From contig DCHO01000049.1 in NCBI GenBank assembly GCA_002315655.1, forward strand, positions 1 through 61,797: 61,797 bases of DNA, given 5' to 3'. This DNA is from Christensenella sp. UBA1750. Its GTDB lineage: Bacteria; Bacillota; Clostridia; Christensenellales; UBA1750. The position numbers and the translations under genes are program-made. Positions 17,513 through 26,210 of this stretch are shown here, in pieces. The stretch's first letter is position 1. Each line of letters opens with the position of its first letter. Under the pieces are notes generated by a model. That model was given only the letters and a program-made list of their open reading frames with translations. It made no database searches and was not told the origin of the DNA.

Positions 17513-18412
17513 ATGAAAAACAGAGTAAGCGCGTGCGTAACAGCGGAATATGAAGGGAAACTGCTCAAGGATTTTGCAAAATCGGTGATGCAGCTTTCTT
17601 CCACGCGCTTAAAAAAAGCCAAGCATATTGAAAACGGCATCCTGCTCAACGGGAAAAGCGTTTTCGTAAACGAGGTTCTGCATTCCGGCGATCTCATTGA
17701 GATTGCGCTGGAAGAGGATAATGCCGTGTCGGAAAATATTTTGCCGGTTTCGGGCGAGCTTTCGGTGCTCTACCGGGACGAATACTATACCGTGCTGGAT
17801 AAGCCGCCCAAAATGCCTGTGCATCCCAACGTCTGGCACCCGACAGATGCGTTGGCCAACCGTTACATAGCGCACTTCGGCGGCGTTTTCCGCCCGGTCA
17901 ATCGGCTGGATGCGGGAACCTCGGGGCTGATGATCGCGGCGGGAAACCCGCAGATTCACACGCTGCTCTCTGCGCAGATGCACACCGATGCGTTTCAAAG
18001 GGAATATCTGGCGATAACGGAAGGGATTCCTAAGAAAGCTGAAGGAAACATTGACCTGCCCATCGGGCGCGTGGAGGGCTCCTGCATCAAGCGAAAAGTG
18101 GATGCAAACGGACAGAGTGCCGTGACGCAGTACCGTGTGGAAATGGCCGGGAACGGCTTTGCGCTGGTGCGCCTGAAACTGCTCACCGGGCGCACACACC
18201 AGATTCGGGTGCACATGGCGGCCATCGGCTGCCCGCTTATCGGGGATTTTCTCTACGGAAGGGAAGATGCAACGCTCATTCCGCGCCCTGCGCTGCATAG
18301 CCACAAAATCACCTTGACACATCCCGTCACATCCGAAAAGATGGAGTTTATATCGGAGCTTCCCGAAGATATGCAAAAATTGGTCAGGAGGATGCAGAAC
18401 CATGTGGATTGA
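17513..18412 (+). CDS. RluA-family pseudouridine synthase
   Basis: A 299-aa enzyme. The catalytic motif NRLDAGTSGL is present with Asp133, followed by GRTHQIRVHM near 227. The N-terminal 60 residues form a short S4-like region. RluA-family enzymes isomerise uridine in rRNA or tRNA; the target base cannot be told. It is one of two RluA-type genes in the window (the other at 25218). Its last bases overlap the start of the AlkZ-related gene, so the two are translationally coupled. Confidence 0.93.
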   Translation: MKNRVSACVTAEYEGKLLKDFAKSVMQLSSTRLKKAKHIENGILLNGKSVFVNEVLHSGDLIEIALEEDNAVSENILPVSGELSVLYRDEYYTVLDKPPKMPVHPNVWHPTDALANRYIAHFGGVFRPVNRLDAGTSGLMIAAGNPQIHTLLSAQMHTDAFQREYLAITEGIPKKAEGNIDLPIGRVEGSCIKRKVDANGQSAVTQYRVEMAGNGFALVRLKLLTGRTHQIRVHMAAIGCPLIGDFLYGREDATLIPRPALHSHKITLTHPVTSEKMEFISELPEDMQKLVRRMQNHVD

Positions 18413-19049
18413 AACCGCACAGCAGATGATGGACGAGATTGAACGCATCGGCTTTTTGCCCTACTGCGGCAGCAAAAAGGGGCTGCTGTTCACGCTGGAA
18501 AAGCGCACGCAGAACCCGTGGTTCACGGGAAGGGACAATGACCCGTGGGAGTGGCGGCACGTTGCCGCGCAGAGCGAAAAGGCCGCTTACGGCAAGTTCT
18601 TCTTGGGTTCCACAGGCTTTGTCGCAAAGGAGAACATTCCCGCGTTTATCGCCCTTCGTAGGCATAACAAAAGCGCCCGGGAGCTCTTCTCAGAAGGGCT
18701 GCTCTCTCGTCGCGCAAAGACAATCTATGATTGCTTCGACCTGTTCCCTTTTCTGGATGCGGTGGAGCTCAAAGAGCGTTCGGGGCTGGAAAAGGGCGAC
18801 TTTGACGCGGGACTTACCGAATTGCAGATGCTCTTTCTGCTCTGCATCTCCGGCTACACCCGCAAAAAGAACAAAAAAGGCGAGCCTTACGGTTGGTCGA
18901 TCAACGAATATGCCCGCATGGAGACCGTTTTCGGGGATGAACGGATGGAGGAAGAGGAAGCCGTTTCCACCCTTCTTGCCTGCGGAAAAAGAGCGGGAGA
19001 GTTTACCGATAAGGAAATCATGAAGCTGGTAAAAACAGGCAGCGTTTAG
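18402..19049 (+). CDS. AlkZ-related protein
   Basis: A 215-aa cytosolic protein. The segment NDPWEWRHVAAQSEKAAYG and the following KFFLGSTGFVAKE resemble a clostridial family usually named 'AlkZ-related', distantly like the winged-helix DNA glycosylase YcaQ/AlkZ. I do not see the glycosylase QxQ or QxD catalytic motif, so DNA repair activity is not supported. It overlaps the pseudouridine synthase by 11 nt. Confidence 0.7.
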   Translation: MWIETAQQMMDEIERIGFLPYCGSKKGLLFTLEKRTQNPWFTGRDNDPWEWRHVAAQSEKAAYGKFFLGSTGFVAKENIPAFIALRRHNKSARELFSEGLLSRRAKTIYDCFDLFPFLDAVELKERSGLEKGDFDAGLTELQMLFLLCISGYTRKKNKKGEPYGWSINEYARMETVFGDERMEEEEAVSTLLACGKRAGEFTDKEIMKLVKTGSV

Positions 19050-19062
19050 GCCGAAAAAACTC

Positions 19063-19092
19063 TTTTCAAAAAGGGATGTACTGTGTTATACT
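19063..19092 (+). promoter_or_regulatory. candidate promoter for the RsbW-like/sigma pair
   Basis: TTTTCA (19063-19068), an 18-nt spacer and TATACT (19087-19092), 36 nt before the start codon. Confidence 0.45.
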
Positions 19093-19127
19093 AAACTGTA
19101 AATTTTTCTTCTGCGAGGGGATTTTCC

Positions 19128-19493
19128 ATGAAAGACGTCGTGACGCTCATCGTTCCTGCCAAAGAGAAAGAGCTGCCCGTGGTGCGGCTTACCACAGCGG
19201 GCATTGCCTCCCGGTTCAAAATGGATTGGGAGACCATGGAGGATGTGAAAACGGCGGTCTATGAGGCCTGCTACGCCATGACGATGCAGAAATGGAAGCC
19301 GGAAGAAATCCGCATCGACTTTTCGCTTGATGGAGCTTTTTCCGCGACCTTGACCTGCATGGGCGAAAAAACAGAGACCTTAGGAAGAGTCCCCGAGCTC
19401 AAACTGTGCAAAGCTGTGCTGGAAGCGATGATACCGTTCGTTCAGATCGAGCTTGAAGGCGATTGCATCACCTCCATCCGCCTTTCCCGCTGA
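19128..19493 (+). CDS. RsbW-like anti-sigma protein lacking the ATP-binding motifs
   Basis: A 121-aa protein. The N-terminal half clearly follows RsbW/SpoIIAB (VRLTTAGIASR, then EDVKTAVYEAC). In kinases of this family the N-box reads EACTNA; here it is EACYAM, so the Mg-ATP asparagine is gone. The C-terminal half lacks the DxGxG and GxGL boxes and is shorter than RsbW by about 40 residues. It therefore cannot be an ordinary serine kinase, though it could still bind a sigma factor. It is cotranscribed with a SigB/F/G-class sigma factor 17 nt downstream. No RsbV-like antagonist is nearby. Confidence 0.75.
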   Translation: MKDVVTLIVPAKEKELPVVRLTTAGIASRFKMDWETMEDVKTAVYEACYAMTMQKWKPEEIRIDFSLDGAFSATLTCMGEKTETLGRVPELKLCKAVLEAMIPFVQIELEGDCITSIRLSR

Positions 19494-19510
19494 CGCATGG
19501 AGGCGGTAAG

Positions 19511-20239
19511 ATGGAACAGGAACAAAGACAAAGACTGATGGAGCGGTACTGCGCAAGCCGAAGTATTGAGTTGCGAAATGAGCTTGTGACCGCTTATCTG
19601 TATCTGGCGGAAGGGATTGCCAGACGATATGCCGGGCGCGGCATCGAATATGAGGACTTGAAGCAGATCGCCTCCGTGGCACTGATCGGCGCGGTGGAGC
19701 GGTTTGATTGCAGCAAAGGCATTCGCTTTGAGACCTACGCTGTGCCTACGCTTTCCGGCGTTGTGAAGAACTATTTCCGGGATCGCTCCCGGGTCATCAA
19801 GCTTCCCCGCGGCATCGGGGAAAATGTGCAGCGCATCACGCTTGCCGGAGAAAAGCTCTACCAGACCTTAGGGCGTGTGCCAACGGTGCAGGAGATCGCT
19901 TCTTCCGCAGGACTTTCCGAGGAAGCCGTCTTGGAGGCCATGGAAGCCACCCAGAGCGTTTCCGTGTCCTCGCTGGATGCGGAAATGGGGGAGGACGAGA
20001 CCCCGCTGATCGAGCTGCTGCGAGGCGAGGACGGTGCCTTTGAACAGGTGGAAGTTCGTGATCTGCTTGCCAACGTGCTGGAAAAGTGCTCCGATACCGA
20101 AAAGCAGATTTTGGAAATGCGGTATCAGGAGGAACTGAGCCAGCGAGAAACCGCCAAACGACTGGGCGTTTCCCAGATGTATATTTCCCGCGTGGAACGA
20201 AAACTGCTTACCCGATTCCGGGAAGCGTTCATGGCATAA
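19511..20239 (+). CDS. RNA polymerase sigma factor, SigB/SigF/SigG class
   Basis: A 242-aa sigma-70 family protein. Region 2 is seen as YEDLKQIASVALIGAVERFD with GIRFETYAVPTLSGVVKNYFRD; region 3 as RVPTVQEIASSAGLSEEAV; region 4 as LSQRETAKRLGVSQMYISRVERK. The form of regions 2 and 4 fits general-stress SigB or the sporulation factors SigF and SigG. There is no extra N-terminal pro-sequence. The ATG at 19511 has GGAGGCGG upstream. The companion gene is an RsbW-like protein, as in rsbW-sigB and spoIIAB-sigF. Confidence 0.9.
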   Translation: MEQEQRQRLMERYCASRSIELRNELVTAYLYLAEGIARRYAGRGIEYEDLKQIASVALIGAVERFDCSKGIRFETYAVPTLSGVVKNYFRDRSRVIKLPRGIGENVQRITLAGEKLYQTLGRVPTVQEIASSAGLSEEAVLEAMEATQSVSVSSLDAEMGEDETPLIELLRGEDGAFEQVEVRDLLANVLEKCSDTEKQILEMRYQEELSQRETAKRLGVSQMYISRVERKLLTRFREAFMA

Positions 20240-20266
20240 AAATACAAGCAAAAGGAGGGAAGAAAA

Positions 20267-21700
20267 GTGTCCAACCGTTACGGAAACAGGCCGACCTATA
20301 CAAATCTGCAGAACAGAACCAACCAGACGCGCACCGTTTCTTCCGCTCCGAGACAGCAATCCCAGGGGCAGAGAGCTTCTTCCCCCTATGCAAGAAATCC
20401 GCAGAGTGCCCCATATAGCACCCGACAAAGTGTTCCCATGCAGCGCCCGGTGCAGAGAACGCAAGTGCCTGAACCGAAGAAAAAGATCAGCATCAAGGAT
20501 TTTTTGAGTTCCAGAAACATCCGCATCAAACCCCGCTTTTTCGTTTTCCTTGCGGTGGCGTTGCTTCTCATCATCGGCTGCGTTACCGGCATGAAGCTGC
20601 TGATCAAATCCCTTTTTAAGTCCGAGGTTGAGATCACCTACGGGCGTATCGAGGATGTGACGCAGGTGGAAGCGCTGCTCATCCGCGAGGAAGAATGTGT
20701 CCGTGCGGAGGGCTACGGCAGTATTTCCTATCTCATTGACGACTTATCCTATGTGGAGGCCGGAACGCCCGTCGTCAATGTCTTCGCCTCCGGCTATTCC
20801 GAGGACAAGGAAAAGGAACTGGCCAAAGTGGAGGAGGACATCGCCGCCCGCCAGAACGATCAGGTGCTTGGCACCATCGTCAATGTCACTCTGTCCGACT
20901 TTGACACCCGTATCAAGGAAATCACCGAAAATCTGCGCGCCGCCATTGAGGACAACAGCACGAACAAGAACGATTACTATGAGCAGCTGGTCGATTTGCA
21001 GAAAAACCGCCAGAGCTATATCGAGACCATCGCGGAGGCCAAAGCGGACTCCCTGCTCAACGATTATTACTCCAACAAGACCCAGCTTACCACCCAGATC
21101 GAAACGTGGATTACGAGCTTTGCGACCCAGCAGAGCGGTCTCATCAGTTTTTCCTTTGACGGCTTTGAACCGTATCTGAGCCCCGCAACGTTGGATCAGC
21201 TCGATGTGCTTTCGGTCTCCACCCTGCTTTCCGAAAACAACCCGACGGTGCCGGAGGAGATCCGCTCCCGTCAGAACCTGTATCGGCTGGTGCAGCCAAA
21301 TTCCCTGTACTGCGCCTTTGTGGTCAAAGCTTCATCGTGGAAGATCGGCCTCAACGAATCCTGCGCGATCTATTTCGAGGGCTTTGAGGACATCACCTAC
21401 AACGCAACCGTACATACATTGAGCGGAGACAAGAACGATCTGCTGGTTGTATTGGAAATTAATGAAGACATTTCCCCGCTCATCAATGCAAGAAAATGCA
21501 AGGCCGTCATCGGCGGCAGAGTGGAGGGCATGATGGTGCCGCTTTCTGCGCTCAAGACCGAAGGCGGGCAGCAGGGCGTTTACCGCGCCGACACCAACGC
21601 CTTTGTTCCCGTCCGGGTGGTGGGGCAGGATACCCGCCACGCCCTTGTGATGCCCGTCGAGGAAGGTGCGCTGACCGGCGGAACCAGGATCATCAAGTAA
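20267..21700 (+). CDS. HlyD-like membrane-anchored protein of the division cluster
   Basis: A 477-aa bitopic protein. Residues 1 to about 80 are disordered and Arg/Gln/Ser-rich. A single membrane segment spans about 91-109. The extracytoplasmic part has HlyD/RND-adaptor features: a short lipoyl-like hairpin (SYVEAGTPVVNVF), a coiled-coil region and a beta barrel end (GGRVEGMMVPLSAL). Such proteins regularly precede yggS and sepF in clostridia, but their function is unknown. The GTG start at 20267 has AAGGAGGG upstream. yggS follows after 28 nt. Confidence 0.78.
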   Translation: MSNRYGNRPTYTNLQNRTNQTRTVSSAPRQQSQGQRASSPYARNPQSAPYSTRQSVPMQRPVQRTQVPEPKKKISIKDFLSSRNIRIKPRFFVFLAVALLLIIGCVTGMKLLIKSLFKSEVEITYGRIEDVTQVEALLIREEECVRAEGYGSISYLIDDLSYVEAGTPVVNVFASGYSEDKEKELAKVEEDIAARQNDQVLGTIVNVTLSDFDTRIKEITENLRAAIEDNSTNKNDYYEQLVDLQKNRQSYIETIAEAKADSLLNDYYSNKTQLTTQIETWITSFATQQSGLISFSFDGFEPYLSPATLDQLDVLSVSTLLSENNPTVPEEIRSRQNLYRLVQPNSLYCAFVVKASSWKIGLNESCAIYFEGFEDITYNATVHTLSGDKNDLLVVLEINEDISPLINARKCKAVIGGRVEGMMVPLSALKTEGGQQGVYRADTNAFVPVRVVGQDTRHALVMPVEEGALTGGTRIIK

Positions 21701-21728
21701 TTCATTTTCGTATAAGAAGGCGTGAAAA

Positions 21729-22430
21729 ATGACAGAGGAAGAAAAAATATTCTGCGATCATGTGCAAAAGGTTCGGGAAAAGCTGGACAGAGCGGCGGGC
21801 GGCAGAGCCTACACATTACTGGCTGCCACCAAGACCCAGAGCGCAGAGCGCATAAACCGGCTCCCTTCCTGCGGGATTTTCGACTACGGAGAGAACCGCG
21901 TCCAGGAATGGATGGAAAAACAGGATAAAATTGTCGAAAATTTGCGTTATCACCAGATTGGACGGTTGCAAAACAACAAAATAATGTATATAATAAATAA
22001 AGTTTATCTGATTCATTCGGTGGACAACCTTGAACAGGCGAAAATGATTGACCGTCTGGCTGCAAAGTGCGGGCGTGTTGTCGATTGCCTTCTTCAGATC
22101 AACCCTGCCGGAGAAGAGCAGAAGGGCGGCGTGTCGGTTCCCGATCTGCCGTATCTCTATGACGCTTGCAGGGAACTGCCGAATGTTCGGGTGACAGGAC
22201 TGATGTGCATGGCTCCGAACAGTCCCGATGAGCGCGTGGTCAGAGGCACCTTTGCCAGTGCCAGAGCGTGCTTTGAGCGACTGCAAGAGCAGGATAGCAA
22301 TATATCGGTTCTGTCCATGGGAATGAGTCAGGACGCGGAATATGCGTTACAGGAAGGATCAACGCTGGTGAGGATCGGCACATCGCTGTTCGGTGCCCGC
22401 GCTTATCCGCAAGAGATGACAACAAAATAA
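21729..22430 (+). CDS. yggS: YggS-family PLP homeostasis protein
   Basis: A 233-aa single-domain alanine-racemase-fold protein. Lys35 in LLAATKTQ is the PLP lysine, followed by YGENRVQEW, HQIGRLQNNK and the C-terminal LSMGMSQD and VRIGTSLFG phosphate-binding parts. The family buffers and delivers pyridoxal phosphate and is catalytically inert in most tests. The position just before sepF is conserved in Gram-positives (ylmE). Confidence 0.95.
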   Translation: MTEEEKIFCDHVQKVREKLDRAAGGRAYTLLAATKTQSAERINRLPSCGIFDYGENRVQEWMEKQDKIVENLRYHQIGRLQNNKIMYIINKVYLIHSVDNLEQAKMIDRLAAKCGRVVDCLLQINPAGEEQKGGVSVPDLPYLYDACRELPNVRVTGLMCMAPNSPDERVVRGTFASARACFERLQEQDSNISVLSMGMSQDAEYALQEGSTLVRIGTSLFGARAYPQEMTTK

Positions 22431-22450
22431 CAGAATAAGGAGTGAGCCAC

Positions 22451-23026
22451 TTGGCCAACAAAAAGGCATCCAAGTTTCTGAATTTCATAGGTTTCGGTTC
22501 GGCGGAAGACGGTATCGAATCCGAAGACACATACAACGAGGAGGAAATCCCCATGGCTAACAACAACCGCAGAGAGAGCAGCTACTCTTCTCCCAGAGGC
22601 TATTCCCGCCAGGATGACTACGGCTACGAGGAGCCGAACAACTTCGACGGTGGCTATGATAACGGCTACGAGCCCTCTTATCAGGAACCCCAGAACACCA
22701 CCTACGGTTCTTCAAAGATCGTGAACCATCCCTCCGTCTCTGCCCGTCATCGCACCATGATCTATCAGCTCAACACTTATGAGGATTCCAAGGATGTCAT
22801 CGACGACCTGCTGGAAGGCCATACCGTGTTGATCAATCTGGAAAATCTCGATCTGCCTGAGGCACAGCGCATCATTGACACCTTGATCGGCGCCTGCTAT
22901 GCCATCAATGCCACCATCAAGAAGGCTGCCCAGCAGACCTACCTGCTGGCTCCCGAGACCGTCGAAGTGGCTGGCACTTATGCGGATGATCCCTCCGGCA
23001 GCATCATCGGGGAATCCCACCGCTAA
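22451..23026 (+). CDS. sepF: cell division protein SepF
   Basis: A 191-aa protein. The start is set at TTG 22451: AAGGAG (22437-22442) is eight nt upstream, while the GTG at 22442 overlaps that site. The N-terminus (ANKKASKFLNFIGFG) is the amphipathic membrane-binding helix. A Tyr/Asn/Gly-rich linker (about 30-90) leads to the DUF552 core (VLINLENLDLPEAQRIIDTL). SepF bundles FtsZ filaments and tethers them to the membrane together with or instead of FtsA. Confidence 0.95.
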   Translation: MANKKASKFLNFIGFGSAEDGIESEDTYNEEEIPMANNNRRESSYSSPRGYSRQDDYGYEEPNNFDGGYDNGYEPSYQEPQNTTYGSSKIVNHPSVSARHRTMIYQLNTYEDSKDVIDDLLEGHTVLINLENLDLPEAQRIIDTLIGACYAINATIKKAAQQTYLLAPETVEVAGTYADDPSGSIIGESHR

Positions 23027-23041
23027 TCAGGAGCTTTATTT

Positions 23042-23329
23042 GTGATACCACGCATCGTAAGTCAGATCCTTTTGGGATTGTATTATGCCTTGCAGGTGTG
23101 TTCCTGGGCGATTGTGCTCCGCGCTATTCTGTCGTGGTTCCTGCGCCCCGATACCCCTGTCTACTCTTTTTTGCTTAAAATCACAGAGCCGCTGATCGCG
23201 CCCTTTCGTCCGCTGGCCTATAAACTGACCAACGGGCGATTGCCCATTGATTTGGCTCCGCTGTTTACTTATTTCGCCATCATGATCCTGCAGCGTGTGG
23301 TTCTCATGGTGCGCTCCTTCCTGTTATGA
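23042..23329 (+). CDS. ylmG: YggT/YlmG-family membrane protein
   Basis: A 95-aa membrane protein with two hydrophobic segments and the family motif of a transmembrane helix plus SWFLRPDTPVYSFLLKITEPLIAPFRP. YlmG is linked to division and nucleoid organisation in bacteria and plastids; its mechanism is unknown. The GTG start has AGGAG upstream. The stop overlaps the ylmH ATG. Confidence 0.93.
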   Translation: MIPRIVSQILLGLYYALQVCSWAIVLRAILSWFLRPDTPVYSFLLKITEPLIAPFRPLAYKLTNGRLPIDLAPLFTYFAIMILQRVVLMVRSFLL

Positions 23330-24075
23330 ACGAGCAGGAGCGAAAAACCGAGGAAGCGCGCTTTGCAGACCTCATAAAAAAGGCGGAGCGAAGCGGGCGA
23401 CCTGCGTTTACGGACTTTCTCGATCCCGATGCGCAGCGGCGTTTTGCCGGATTGGCTGCCAGAGCCGGCCTTGAAACACAGGCTTTCGGCGGCAGCGACA
23501 CATACGAGCGTGCGGTGATGGGAGCTTTCCTTCCGGGATGTCTGGAAGACGAAGACCCGATTGTGAAAGTCAGGCTCTCCTGGGACGGACGGTATGCAAC
23601 CGTTACCCACCGGGATGTGCTGGGCGCGTATCTTGGGCAGGGCTTTGACCGCTCTACCCTTGGCGACATTCGCGTCAAGGACGACAGCGCCTATCTGGTT
23701 CTGCTTCCTGCCATGGCTTCCTACACCTTATCCAACCTGACCTCCATCGGGAGAGCCACGGTTCGGGCGGAGGAATACTACGGTGATCTGCCGGATGTCG
23801 AGGTGGGAAAGAAATCGGTTGTCAACATTTCGTCTCTGCGATTGGACGCTGTTTTAGCACAAACGCTGCATCTGTCCCGGGCAAAGGCGCAGGAGGTTGT
23901 TAAAAGCGGCCTTGTGCGGCTCAACTGGGCGGAGAACGACCATACCGATGCACAGATCGGGAGCGGAGATATGATCTCCGTGCGCGGTCACGGACGCATC
24001 AAAATTCACGAGATTCAAGGGGAAAGCCGCAAGGGTCGGCTTTTCATAGAGGTGGAGACTTTTCTTAGGCCATAG
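23326..24075 (+). CDS. ylmH: YlmH, S4-domain RNA-binding protein
   Basis: A 249-aa protein. The N-terminal two thirds is the YlmH core (TVTHRDVLGAYLGQGFDRSTLGDI), and the last 70 residues are an S4 domain (LRLDAVLAQTLHLSRAKAQEVVKSG). In Bacillus YlmH binds stalled 50S subunits and can assist the RqcH alanine-tailing pathway. rqcH is also in this window, about 4 kb away on the other strand. It overlaps ylmG by four bases. Confidence 0.93.
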   Translation: MNEQERKTEEARFADLIKKAERSGRPAFTDFLDPDAQRRFAGLAARAGLETQAFGGSDTYERAVMGAFLPGCLEDEDPIVKVRLSWDGRYATVTHRDVLGAYLGQGFDRSTLGDIRVKDDSAYLVLLPAMASYTLSNLTSIGRATVRAEEYYGDLPDVEVGKKSVVNISSLRLDAVLAQTLHLSRAKAQEVVKSGLVRLNWAENDHTDAQIGSGDMISVRGHGRIKIHEIQGESRKGRLFIEVETFLRP

Positions 24076-24097
24076 TCATAAAAAGGATGGTGTGCGG

Positions 24098-24688
24098 ATG
24101 ATTACCTCAGATCAGATACACGAAAAGCAATTCTCCTATAAAATGCGCGGTTACAACGAAGCCGAGGTGGATGAATATCTCGATTCGCTGGCGTCTTATA
24201 TTGACACGCTTTCCAAGGAAAACAGAGAGCTGAAGGAACGGCTGAAAAGCACCACCGACCAGCTGACCTATATGAAAAATCTGGAAACCACGCTGCGGGA
24301 TACGCTGGTGACCGCCCAGCGCAGCGCGGAAGAAACGCTCCAGAACGCTAACCAGAAGGCTGACGACATCGTGGCCAACGCCAATGCGGAGGGCGAGAAC
24401 ATTATCAAGGCTGCCAACCGCGAGGCCGACGGCGTGCGCCGTCAGATCGCTTCCCTGCAGCAGCAGGCCAGCGTCTATCGGCAGAACTTCACGATGCTGC
24501 TCAATTCCCAGATGCAGATTTTGGAGGATTCGGGTATCGGCAAGACCAAGCCCGGAGACTCTGTAGCTTCTTCTCCCCGGAGCAGTATGCAGCGCATCAC
24601 CTTAACGGAAACAGAAAGTGACACTCGCGTGATCAAACCCACACCCAGAAAGATCGTCCCGATTCCCACGGACGATGAGGAGGAATAA
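24098..24688 (+). CDS. divIVA: DivIVA
   Basis: A 196-aa coiled-coil protein. The ATG at 24098 is chosen: AAGGAT is nine nt upstream, while the GTG at 24092 is too close, and the product then begins MITSDQIHEKQF, matching the DivIVA consensus. RGYNEAEVDEYLD is the conserved lipid-binding/dimer domain, followed by a coiled coil to about 140 and a disordered tail. DivIVA marks negatively curved membrane at septa and poles and, where MinJ exists, recruits Min proteins. Confidence 0.95.
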   Translation: MITSDQIHEKQFSYKMRGYNEAEVDEYLDSLASYIDTLSKENRELKERLKSTTDQLTYMKNLETTLRDTLVTAQRSAEETLQNANQKADDIVANANAEGENIIKAANREADGVRRQIASLQQQASVYRQNFTMLLNSQMQILEDSGIGKTKPGDSVASSPRSSMQRITLTETESDTRVIKPTPRKIVPIPTDDEEE

Positions 24689-24692
24689 TGTC

Positions 24693-25211
24693 ATGTCCCT
24701 GCTCTATATCGCCATCGTCCTTGTCGGCTTCCTTGGCGACCGCCTTGTGAAGGATTGGGCGGCGGGGACACTGGTGACGGAGCACGGCGGTTCCATGCCG
24801 CTGATTTCCGATGTTTTCCAATTCACCTATTGCGAGAATCAGGGCATGGCCTTTTCCATGCTGGACGGAAAGACCTGGTTGCTGATCGCAACCACCGGTG
24901 TCATCTGTTTAGTCGGGATTTATTTCCTGTTCCTGCACAAAAAGGTGCTCCCGCCGATGCCCTCCGTATGCCTTGCAATGGCACTGTCAGGGGCGCTGGG
25001 GAACCTTTACGACCGCATCATTCTTCATTATGTAGTGGATATGCTCGATTTCTGCCTCATCAATTTTGCCATTTTCAATGTGGCGGATTGCCTGATCTGC
25101 ATCGGCATCATCGGGTTCGGAATTTGGTATGTATTTTATGAGGAAAAGCACAAGGGCAAGCTGAAAGACAGATGGACAGGGAAGAACAAAAAGCTTCCGG
25201 AGGAACCGTAA
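24693..25211 (+). CDS. lspA: lipoprotein signal peptidase LspA
   Basis: A 172-aa four-helix membrane aspartyl protease. The ATG at 24693 has AGGAGG nine nt upstream; an earlier in-frame ATG lies inside that site. The catalytic aspartates are Asp107 in GNLYDR and Asp132 in NVADCLICIG. It cleaves prolipoprotein signal peptides; two likely substrates in this window are the GerMN lipoprotein and other lipobox proteins. It sits between divIVA and an RluD-type gene, as in Bacillus. Confidence 0.96.
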   Translation: MSLLYIAIVLVGFLGDRLVKDWAAGTLVTEHGGSMPLISDVFQFTYCENQGMAFSMLDGKTWLLIATTGVICLVGIYFLFLHKKVLPPMPSVCLAMALSGALGNLYDRIILHYVVDMLDFCLINFAIFNVADCLICIGIIGFGIWYVFYEEKHKGKLKDRWTGKNKKLPEEP

Positions 25212-25217
25212 TTTTAT

Positions 25218-26117
25218 ATGCAATGGACAGTAACCAATGAAAATGAAGGCATCCGCTTGGATGCTTTTTTGGTATCGCAAAGCGGCGAGACCCGCAATCG
25301 GATTTTGAAGCTCATTGACGAGGGGAACGTGCTGCACAACGGCGCAGTGCCCAAAAAAGGCGGCGTGAAAATCACCGCGGGGGATGAAGTGGAGCTTAAC
25401 CTCCCTGAGCCCGAGCCACTGGAAGCGCTGCCGGTTCAGATGGACATTCCCATCGTCTATGAGGATGAGGACATTGTGGTGGTGAACAAGCCCCGCAATC
25501 TGGTGGTGCATCCTGCGGCGGGGCATCAGCAGGACACGCTGGTCAATGCCCTGCTGTTCGCCTGTGACGACTTATCCGGCATCGGCGGCAAGGTGCGCCC
25601 CGGCATTGTGCACAGGCTGGACAAGGACACCACGGGGCTTCTTGTGGTTGCCAAGAACGACGCCGCCCATGTGAACCTCTCCCAGCAGATTTCCGTCCAT
25701 TCCGCCGGGCGCGTCTATTGGGCGTTGGTGGAGGGGCATTTCAGGGAGGATTCCGGCACCATTTCCGCGCCCATAGGCCGCCACCCGAAGGACAGAAAAA
25801 AGATGGCGGTTGTGCCGAACGGCAAGGAGGCCACGACAAACTGGCGCGTGGTGGAGCGCTTCGCCAAGACCACGCTGGTGGAGTGCCGCTTGGTCACGGG
25901 CAGAACCCACCAGATTCGCGTGCATATGCTCTCCAAGGGGCATCCTGTTTGCGGCGACCCCATCTATGGCTACGCAAAGTCCAACGCCGGGAAATGCCCG
26001 CTCATGCTTCATGCGAAGGAACTGCACATTGACCACCCGCGCACCGGGGAGGCCATGTACTTTACAACCGAGCTGCCGGAGGACTTTAAGGAAGTTCTGG
26101 AAAGACAGCCAAAGTAA
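25218..26117 (+). CDS. RluD-type pseudouridine synthase (YlyB-like)
   Basis: A 299-aa enzyme with an N-terminal S4 domain (residues 13-60, IRLDAFLVSQSGETRNRILKL) and the catalytic motif HRLDKDTTGLL with Asp135, then GRTHQIRVHM. It is the lspA neighbour typical of Firmicutes (ylyB). RluD enzymes modify helix 69 of 23S rRNA; the homologue's exact site is not shown. The start lies six nt after lspA. Confidence 0.94.
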   Translation: MQWTVTNENEGIRLDAFLVSQSGETRNRILKLIDEGNVLHNGAVPKKGGVKITAGDEVELNLPEPEPLEALPVQMDIPIVYEDEDIVVVNKPRNLVVHPAAGHQQDTLVNALLFACDDLSGIGGKVRPGIVHRLDKDTTGLLVVAKNDAAHVNLSQQISVHSAGRVYWALVEGHFREDSGTISAPIGRHPKDRKKMAVVPNGKEATTNWRVVERFAKTTLVECRLVTGRTHQIRVHMLSKGHPVCGDPIYGYAKSNAGKCPLMLHAKELHIDHPRTGEAMYFTTELPEDFKEVLERQPK

Positions 26118-26130
26118 AGAAATGATGAAA

Positions 26131-26165
26131 AGGGGAACATAGAATCCCCTGTCTCGTTTATTTTT
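26131..26165 (+). terminator. weak hairpin terminator
   Basis: AGGGGA pairs with TCCCCT (26131-26150) and is followed eight nt later by TTTATTTTT. The T-run is displaced, so termination may be inefficient. Confidence 0.4.
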
Positions 26166-26210
26166 ATGAACGACCCAAGATAAGGTCGTATCATAAGGAG
26201 GAATAAATTT

